Assembly (NCBI GenBank): GCA_036785325.1 | Contig: JAXIVH010000098.1 | Coordinates: 444,001 to 508,000, forward strand | From: Urophycis tenuis | Lineage: Eukaryota; Chordata; Actinopteri; Gadiformes; Phycidae | DNA length: 64,000 nt | Direction of reading: 5' to 3' | Part shown: positions 53,105 to 64,000 of the stretch, in pieces | Numbering within the stretch: position 1 is the stretch's first letter | Layout of the letters: each line of letters starts with the position of its first letter | Made by a program: the position numbers and the translations under genes | The notes under the pieces: generated by a model | Told to the model about the DNA's origin: nothing | What the model saw: only the letters and a program-made list of their open reading frames with translations | Database searches by the model: none

Positions 53105-53913
53105 TCAAGGGACGGTTCCTGATGTCCCTAAACTCCAACGCCGAGATGGGTGAGAGAAGGGGGCTTGGAGGAAGGCTACCAGGGGAGGAGCAGGGAACCT
53201 CAGGCGGAACCCTTCTGGAGGCCGGCGCCGGGGGTGGAGCCCTACCAGAGGCCGGCGGCCGGGAGGCGAACCTTCCGGAGGCCGGCAGTGAAGGCGGAAC
53301 CCTTCCGGAGGTCGGCGGTGAAGGCGGAACCCTTCCGGAGGCCGGCCGCAGGGGCAGAACTCTGTGGACTCTGGGAATGCAGCTGGGACCAGAGCCTCAG
53401 GGGAGGCTGAGGCTGCAGACTCCGGGGACGGAGTCTCTGGAGCGGCTGCAGACTCCGGTGGTGCGACGGACTCTGGAGGCTGAGTCGGCTGGACCGCCCC
53501 AAGTGAATGTGGAGTGGGTGTCGGCCGGAACTCCACCAGCGAACGTGGAGCGGGGATCGGTGGGACCTCCAGCGAACGTGGCGCGGGCGTCGATCGGGTC
53601 GCCACCAGTGAACGAGGCCACGGAGGTTGCTGTGGTTCATCGAGATAGTGAGGGAGGACAACCCGCCATCTAAACTACTCAAACAGCGTGATCATCTCCC
53701 CCCGGTGTCTGGAGCAGGGGCCCAGCTGGGCAGCCGAGCTGCAGGCTTGGTGGCCCGCCTCGCAGAACACTGTCCTCCCCTTGCCAGACTGGTTCCCCAG
53801 AACGGGTTGGCCTCAGCTGGTCTGTTCTGAGGCTTGGAGGCCCGTCTGGCCGACCGAGGTCCCCTCCATGCCAAATGGGTGCCCCAGTATGGGTTTCTCT
53901 CTACTGGGTCCAT
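53105..53913 (-). pseudogene. Internal frames of the nested element: gag-like start and Pro-rich region
   Basis: The minus-strand frame 53913-53692 starts MDPVERNPYWGTHLAWRG, directly after the expected 5' LTR, and looks like a gypsy gag N-terminus. The following 53605-53105 region codes a Pro/Glu/Ser-rich protein with the tandem RPPEGFRLH repeated several times (DNA near 53210-53350). No capsid, zinc knuckle, protease, RT or integrase follows. The plus strand also stays open here (53068-53673) because the DNA is G+C-rich and repetitive; I take that as a shadow. Confidence 0.5.
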
Positions 53914-54041
53914 TTACTGGTCCGAGTCTTCTGTCAGGGGTAGCGGTGGAGGTGGACCCAGATGCAGAGAGTAGAGGCAGCCATGAGTAGCTTTACTTAT
54001 TTATTTAAACTTTCAAAGACAGCAAACCAGGAACGGACAGA

Positions 54042-54620
54042 AACTCAGAAACTGCCGATCTCCTAGTCCACTATGTAGTTCAACTCAATGGGATTCCCAC
54101 CGACTGTGGACCACAATTTATATCCCAGGTATGGAAGCCATTTTTTATGGAAGGCTCTCAGCGCTTCATTGAGAGTATACTCCGGTTATCATCTCCAGAC
54201 CAATAGACAGATGGGATGAGACAACCAGGACCTCGGCTGCACTCCAGTGTGTTACAGCCCAGAACCCCTCCTCCTGGCGTAATCATCTTCCCTGGCTTGA
54301 GTATGTGCACAATTCCTTGCCCATTGCTGCCAGAGGTAATTCGCCTTTCAATTGTTATTTGGGCTATCGGCTGCATCTGTTCCCTGCTCAGTAGGATGAA
54401 ATTGCCATAGTTGCCGTAATTGCCAGCCTGGCTTACAAGGTTTGGCGGTTGTTGAATGTACATCATTGAGGTCTACCCGAATCTGGTTGAATGGGAGGGA
54501 TATGGTCCAAAGGAGCTCAGCTGAATATCTTGCTGGCTCATCCCTCTATAGAGAGATGCACTTATAGAGACCACCCTGACAAGCCTGGGGGTTCACCAGG
54601 AGGGGGAGGTACTGTCAAGG
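54042..54620 (+). pseudogene. Old gypsy integrase, right piece
   Basis: LLVHYVVQLNGIPTDCGPQF is followed by degenerate versions of the DNA-facing integrase helix, then VCAQFL and a decayed chromodomain-type end (HRDHPDKPGGSPGGG). Several stops occur. It continues the frame family of 52440-52714, so the nested element landed inside the integrase core. Confidence 0.7.
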
Positions 54621-56819
54621 CTACGGCCGTGTGTCCTGTTAGTCCTGATGTTTCTCATGTTTTTCCTCTCCCTTGTGTCTCTTGTGTTCTCTGCCCTCTC
54701 TCCCCTTCCCTTATTAGACCACAGAGTATTAAAGCTAAAATTATTATCTCATTGGACCTGACAGTATTAGAACGAACACCACTGACAACACATATAAGGT
54801 ATAAGACTTTTCTCTTAAGTATCTGAGATAAACCATGCCCTATAGGCAGGACTTCTTTACCATGCCGTACTACCCATGTACAGTATATATACTAAATAAT
54901 TTCCTTTGTCCCAAGATGCTTCATGAACCACCTCCAGAGCAGTGGCGTAGCCAGAAATGTTCAAATGATAAAAACTGGAAAAAACTGGTGGGCAAAGCCA
55001 ATTTGATTGAACTTACATTTGGTGAACGTAAACGAAGGAAAGCCCTCTGATTGGATGGGCAAGACTGGGGCAAGTAGGCCTAGGCCCGTCCATGCCCGCC
55101 CGTCGCCACACCTCTGCTCCAGAGTCCATGTCCGTTTGCCTTGTATCTCTGAATCAACCAATTCGTGTTACCGCTCTTCGAGCCATAGCTACCCAGGGGC
55201 AAGCATCGAGACCATGCTTCATCACTATTCATTCCAATTCACATGTTCCAAGCAGCACACCATCCACCTATCTCCAGCTCATCAACCCTGCAGTATATCT
55301 ACCTCGGTTCTCACCCACGCATTGCCAGATCATTGTTTAAACCATAGAATACTCTTTACGGTGCCTTCAATTGTGAATTCAAGTCATCTTTTCGTGTTTT
55401 CTTGTTTTTCGTCAGTTTAATTAACATTTTTCACTCCCCACCTGCCTGTTCATCTGCCTACCTTCCTGCCTGTACCTCCCCCTATCCACCATACTACTCA
55501 GCTCAACTCTGTCCTCCACCATTGCCTGTCTACGTCTTGTGTTGGCTACTGTTCGCATTCCATTATCCCTCTACAATGAACCTGGTTATTCATCGTACTC
55601 CACTGTGTTTTTGCCCGCTCTCTGATCCTCACAGATACAATTGATTGAAGTACTATTGTTATATTTGAGTTACTACATAGTTACTAGCCAGATTTTATAG
55701 GTTTCTAGTTTTATTTTTTATAGTACACAATTCTTTTTCATATTGTCATTGCTCTTAGAGATATGTAGTATTTGAAATTTAACAATGTTATTAGAGTGGT
55801 TTGTAGGTTGGTTGTTTATTATTCAATTTAAACGCATCTTTCATTTTACAATTAAGGAATTATCCATTGTCACCATGTCATTATGGTGGTGATTTGTACC
55901 ATTTAATTTGTACCAAATAATATTGACCTCTCTGATCTATAATTGTTTATAGATGAGCAAATATTTTAATGCAGCACATGATTCTTCCTGGTTTTTCTTT
56001 TTCAATTTAAATCAGCATTGTTACAGGTTTTTTATTTTCAACCTGGTTTTTACAGACGAGATGTAATCAGATAAAATCACAGTTTGTGAGTAATCCTTGG
56101 ATGTACCACTTATTGGATCTACTTCTCCACCACTGGCCCCTTAAACCCATCTGGAATACAATCTTGTTTTCAGTTTTTAAGTGAAGGGTGAGAGGTATCC
56201 TTTTTTAATTATTTGAAGGCTTTGGATCAATTCAGTGGCTCGGGATCCAGCAAGAGTTTTTAACATATCTAAAAATGAACTACCCCGATTCTGTGTTTTC
56301 CAATCTCCTCATGCAAACAAATAAAAGCCTGCTGCTATGTTTCTGCAACATCCAACAAGTACTCAAATAAGTGCATCCGTCATGGTTTCAGATATTATAA
56401 CAACATAAATACGCATCTTTCTTATCACTGGACACACTGCAACTATGCTGAAATGTGGTGTTGATTTCTCTGTTTTGTGGAACTTCCTGAAATATGCAAG
56501 TTGGGCAATACCCATTGCCAAATTTATCTTGTGAAATGCACAGTCCCGCTAAAATAAATATATACTTCTCAGTTATAACAGGCATTTTTCCAGCTTGCTA
56601 TAGCTGTATCCACAAAGCCAGAGACCATGGTGGTGGCGTTGGACTAGCTGTAGTCACGATTAGTACATTTTGTATGTTCCTTTGAACAGCTAGCATTTCA
56701 ATGTCTGCCCCCCGACTTCATGACAGTCCTGCTTGTCTACTGTCCTCAAAAATGCCTAATTTATAATAAAATTCTCCAAAGTTCTCTCCACCCTCCAATC
56801 CTATACATGCAAATTAATA
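54621..56819. other. Intergenic DNA, no gene recognised
   Basis: Open frames such as 55007-55420 are C/T-rich and lack recognisable domains. AGTGGCGTAGCCAG at 54940-54953 is a motif often seen in dispersed fish repeats. The remainder is AT-rich. Confidence 0.5.
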
Positions 56820-57500
56820 AGTCTGGGTGACTTCAACATTCATGCCAACTGCCCCCCCCCCCCCAAGATCTGGATGTGTAAGCATCCATATCATGGACCT
56901 CTGCTTTTCCAACAACAAGGCAGCGGGCACCAACCTGCTGTTTGCCCAAAGTCTGATTTCTTTAAGAAATCTTGAGTCCATCAACACAAACAACCCCCCT
57001 GACTTCCTCACACCTTTATAGCGATTCCTTCCTCAACATGACGGTCAGTGCATACTGCTGCTCTTGACTGCTCTTCACTATAGGGGACATGGGGGTCATT
57101 CAAGCCTCAACCCTGGGACCCATTCTCTTCCCCATGTAACTCCTCAAGCTATCTCATACTTGCATATCGGCCTTATCACCTGTCACCACATCTCCTTTCA
57201 CACCTTTGCTAATGATACCCAGTTTTATCCCAAAGCAATCCCTGGTCTACCTGCCTAAATGCCTGCCTCAAGAAGATCAAAACTTGGATGACAGCCAACT
57301 TTCTCTATCAAACAGCAGCAAAACAGAAATCCTCCTGGTCAGCACTCATCAAACCCATGGTAACAGCACAACCTCACTCACCATCGCTGACGACCCCATC
57401 ACCCTATTATCTGTTGTTACAAACCATCTTCAAAATATCCCTGTACCGTCTCCATCTCTTTCGTTTGAAATAGGCTCAGAAATAGGCAGAGCTGTCTTGT
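56820..57500 (+). pseudogene. Decayed LINE fragments
   Basis: LGDFNIHAN (about 56822) is an endonuclease-type motif. STLGPILFPM (about 57110) and FANDTQFYPKAIP (about 57195) are RT motifs, the latter a mutated Asp-Asp box. CLKKIKTWMTANFL (about 57260) follows, and finally SKTEILLVSTHQT. Frame changes and deletions separate them. Confidence 0.65.
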
Positions 57501-57536
57501 GGGCGGCCCTCACAGGTGTGTAGCATCTGACCTTAA

Positions 57537-57607
57537 CTGATCAACACATATTCAGTACACAGACAATTATGTTATACTTGTCTGTGTACTGAATATGTGT
57601 AGATCAG
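57537..57607. repeat. Near-perfect hairpin, 29-bp arms
   Basis: The arms 57537-57565 and 57579-57607 pair with one mismatch around a 13-base loop. Core: CACATATTCAGTACACAGAC. Confidence 0.95.
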
Positions 57608-58239
57608 GTAATTGTCATTTTCAGCGCACACAGAGCCAGCTGCTGATATGAACACAATGCTGCGTAAGTTCCATTCCAAGTGCGGTGGCCAGCATTCCCC
57701 TACACTGTAGTATCAAGGAGAGAGCTTTTGACTGATTGAAATTATTATCTAGTTATCTAGTTATCTAATGTCCCAGTACATGCTGTGCCCTGTGTACAAG
57801 GAGGTGTCCAGGGTCCTTTGTGGTGTTTAGTGGACTGAATGAGTTTGGAGGTCATCAAGGCCAATTATCAGCACCTCCTGGCTCCTCGGCTATATAGTTT
57901 GAGGGCGCAGGTCAGTCACTCTCTGCTCTGCCATTTAATGTTAAAAGGTGATAATGGTCTTACTCATGTATTTAAGATTTAAGATTATTTGTATTAAGAC
58001 CAACGTAGCATCATCTGCATTAATACAGTATTTGAGAGGTAGTAATGCCGTTAATATATAGTGAACAGTCGAGCCCATCATTTACGCTTAAGGCATTTAC
58101 GTTTGATTATTCAATTAGATTTTGATTGGATTAGATTAGATTAGATTATTAAAAACATTGTTTCTGCCTCAAAGCAAATGTTTAAACCGATCACAATCAC
58201 AATTGTCCTATCCAATAGAGATCCAGATATTGTTGATTG
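57608..58239. other. Intergenic DNA, no gene recognised
   Basis: The stretch is AT-rich. A short tandem TTAGATTAGATTAGAT lies at 58130-58147. Confidence 0.5.
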
Positions 58240-58375
58240 TTGTTTTTTATTGTATATTGTTATTGTTGTTTGTTGATTGTTTACTGTCGCGCACCAACCA
58301 CCAAATCAAATTCCTCGTAGGTGCAAACCTACATGGCAGTAAACATCTTTCTGACTTTCTTACTTCTGACTTCTA
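58240..58375 (+). repeat. LINE 3' tail, same family as 30233-31127
   Basis: CCTCGTAGGTGCAAACCTAC and GGCAGTAAACATC, followed by TTCTGACTT repeats, match the end of the LINE at 31070-31127. No coding sequence remains. Confidence 0.7.
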
Positions 58376-58499
58376 ATAAGGAATTATCAATGATTATTCA
58401 ATGATTTAGAAAGGTAAATAAAAAAAGCGGCCATCACATTAGTGCAGATCTCATTTCAATGTTTGGGTAATTTGAGCGGAGCAATTGAGAATGTTGTTT

Positions 58500-59300
58500 T
58501 GTCCTAATGTTGAGGTACAACGCAACATGGTATCTCAAAGCAGTGTCACTACATTACATCTTAGCTTGAGGAGCTTCCTGATGTATGCAATGGTTCAGAG
58601 ATTACCTGGTTCTCCCTGTAGCAGGGTTGCCTTAATGCCCACCTCTAATTCCTCAGTTTGGACAGTAAAAGGCAGGTTAATGTCTTCGTCATCTGGTCAT
58701 TTGGCCATCTGTCCTGGTGACGTTTGTGAGGGGCACTGAAATTATAGAAACATTTTTAGTAAACCGATTATACCTGTTTCTTTGTTTAGGGTCTGTCCGC
58801 TTGCTTCCATCTTCCCCGATTGTGGCCAGATCACACCATTACCCCAAATATTTGGTCTCCTTCTTGGCTAAAGAACAGAGGGTGGATGGTCAGGCCAACC
58901 TCCTTAATTCTCTGCAATCTAAACAATCTACAGATGATCCAGGTGTTCTCCCCAGGCGATAAACACATCATCTAGTGAAGCTGCAGCAAAGGACTTGGTG
59001 CTTGCCAACATCTGATGCATCATCCACTGCAATTGGTGACCAAAGGGAACAACAGTGTCCAAACAGTGTCCGAAAAACTGAGGGGAACCTGTCTCACATA
59101 GATCAATAGTACTAGCTTGATACTGATTATGAACAATTATGAATTATGAATTACAATTATAAATTCTACAAGTCAAATTTATTTACTGCATGTATGTTCC
59201 TGAAGTCCAGACATAACTTGAGTACCAGCTTTCTTTGGTAAGAAGATAAAAGGCTGGTCCCCCAGCTCCGTCATTGCCTCCAGTTCCATTTACACCACTG
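58500..59300 (-). pseudogene. Gypsy RT/RNase H remnant
   Basis: The minus strand codes QWMMHQMLASTKSFAAASLD then DVFIAWGEHLDHL (about 59035-58940, a mutated catalytic box). Further on it gives NLPFTVQTEELEVGIKATLL and IAYIRKLL (about 58680-58580, start of RNase H). Stops and frame changes are frequent. Confidence 0.6.
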
Positions 59301-59374
59301 GTAGCAGACACCCTGGAACCCTGTATAGATGAATGTGTGTGTGTGTGTATATATATATACATATATTTAGTAAT

Positions 59375-59930
59375 ATTGTCAAGTCAAGTCAATTTAATTT
59401 ATATAGCGCATTTACAGACGGCTTAGCCGCACCAAAGTACTTCACAATAAAGTGCAATAATCAAATGATGAGCTCAGGCACAAAAACAAAAGGGCTACAG
59501 TTAAAATAAATTAAGAAATGCAATAAAAGAGAATATTTAGAACACTAGCCAAAGGCAAGAGAATAGAGGTGGGTCTTTAAAAGGGACTTAAAACATTCAG
59601 AGACTGAGCTGCACGAATGTGGAGGGAGAGGCAGTTCCAGAGTCTAGGGGCTGCCACTGCAAAGGCTCTGTCCCCTTCAGCCTGGACCTGGGTTGTTCCA
59701 GCCGCAGTTGGTCTGCTGACCGTAGTGCTCTGGAAGGGGAATGGTGGTGGAGAAGATCAGACAGGTAGGTGGGGGCCAGACCATGGAGAGATGTGTGAAC
59801 AGTCAAGAGGAGTTTGGAATCGATGCGGTAGCAGATGGGGAGCCAGTGGAGTGGAGCCAGGACTGGGGTGATATGTTCACGTTTTTTTGTACAGGTCAGG
59901 AGTTGGGCGGCTGAGTTCTGAACCAACTGC
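59375..59930 (-). pseudogene. LINE 3' ORF fragment and tail
   Basis: The minus strand codes MVQNSAAQLLTCTKKREHIT, PVLAPLHWLPICYRID and LHGLAPTYLSDLLHHHSPSR, the C-terminal part of an L2/CR1-group LINE. The 3' tail ends TTAAATTGACTTGACTTGAC at about 59378-59397. Confidence 0.8.
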
Positions 59931-59934
59931 AGGC

Positions 59935-63441
<3,507 letters not shown>

Positions 63442-63703
63442 AGTAGGAGGGTCAATATTCTCAGCGAAACGTCCTCCCGTGGGCGCCGTGATGAATGCAG
63501 CCGCTTTATAGCACCTTATACTTATCCGAATTACAATATACACGTAGCATAGCATACTTTTATGACACGAAATTACTGGTCTATCTGCCAAATTATCGGC
63601 AATCGATTTGGTCTTTGATTTAACCATTTCGAATTCAGTGGTCTAACTCCCACGGAAAGGTGTTTTGGTGTATTTCTCTCACGGAATCTGACAGTGTGGC
63701 GAC

Positions 63704-63766
63704 ATGTCGAGAGTTGCTGATATTTCGAAAATTCGACAGGAGAGAATGAGAGAAATCAGTTTACGG
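63704..63766 (+). CDS. Candidate first coding exon of an unrecognised gene (partial)
   Basis: ATG at 63704 opens a 21-codon frame, MSRVADISKIRQERMREISL plus Arg. It ends exactly at a consensus donor CGG|GTGAGT (63767). The peptide is rich in charged residues and probably helical; there is no signal peptide. The leader upstream is moderately CpG-containing. No further exon lies in the remaining 230 bases. I do not recognise the protein. The case rests on the strong donor and in-frame start, so it could be chance. Confidence 0.35.
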
Positions 63767-64000
63767 GTGAGTCGCTCTATGATAAACAAAACCTCCCGGG
63801 TGCATGCAGTATAGGTTTCATCATGAAATGAGATGTACGGACATAGGGGCAACGGAACAGGTAGGCCAATGCGCACATCTGCGTGTGGACTGTTAAGAAG
63901 TGCACTAACAATCACTTCGAGCTCTTTCCGTTTTAAGGCATGCGTGCGTACATTTCATATAGGCCTATACTTACTTGTTATTAAAAACATGTTTTAATGT

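Larger units (their letters stand above)
52715..54041 (-). mobile_element. Deleted gypsy-type LTR element nested in the old integrase
   Basis: A full LTR lies at 52715-53092 (TGTCAAGGGTGTAGCG to CCATGACA) and a truncated copy at 53932-54041. Both share GACCCAGATGCAGAGAGTAG and GACAGCAAACCAGGAAC. The element reads on the minus strand. The C-rich stretch at 53096-53105 is its polypurine tract, and a gag-like start MDPVERNPYWGTHLAWR lies at 53913. The internal region is a Pro/Arg-rich frame with no pol, so the element is internally deleted and non-autonomous. Confidence 0.7.

Noticed and set aside
53068..53673. Gly-rich plus-strand 201-codon frame as a host gene
   Set aside because: It lies antisense in an LTR element and its repeats mirror the Pro-rich minus-strand frame.

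Overview
The window is vertebrate nuclear DNA and almost certainly from a teleost fish. Its genes are split by GT-AG introns. It carries long (AC)n, (GT)n, (GA)n and (TA)n microsatellites and a dense mix of fish-type transposable elements: Ty3/gypsy, Penelope, L2/CR1-like LINEs, CACTA, Kolobok, hAT and Harbinger-like. I could not name the species.

Three host genes can be modelled. (1) On the minus strand, 770-7083, is the 5' half of an IGDCC3/IGDCC4-type immunoglobulin superfamily receptor: a signal-peptide exon and four Ig exons, with the rest beyond the left edge. (2) On the plus strand, 12661-16180, is a complete five-coding-exon ssr2 (TRAP-beta of the ER translocon). A perfect UPR element lies just upstream of its non-coding first exon. 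(3) On the plus strand, 39229-47448, is a complete eleven-coding-exon dapk2-type calmodulin-regulated kinase of 360 residues, with a short upstream ORF. A candidate first coding exon of an unrecognised gene lies at 63704-63766.

Between ssr2 and dapk2, 21261-33486 looks like one composite CACTA/EnSpm-like transposon with CACTG...CAGTG ends flanked by TA. On its minus strand it carries a truncated transposase and a multi-exon PB1/SAMD3-like gene. A young but defective gypsy element (21624-26014, TSD CACAC), a Harbinger-like element, a SINE and a LINE have landed in it; the LINE sits inside a coding exon. A Penelope element with RT and GIY-YIG domains follows (34030-36838), itself split by a MITE.

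The large intron 5 of dapk2 holds a 3.2-kb Kolobok-like transposon (TTAA target duplication) with two convergent, broken genes: a P2X7-C-terminal-like protein and a THAP-domain protein. To the right of dapk2 the DNA is mostly decayed retroelements: gypsy pieces, a gypsy nested in a gypsy, an L2-type LINE whose YVDD segment was moved and inverted, and several long hairpins.

The host genes have unrelated jobs: cell-surface adhesion receptor, ER translocation, kinase signalling. IGDCC and DAPK2 are, to my knowledge, both in the human 15q22 region, so their proximity may be conserved synteny. All homology calls come from reading translations and from memory of the families; no search was run.
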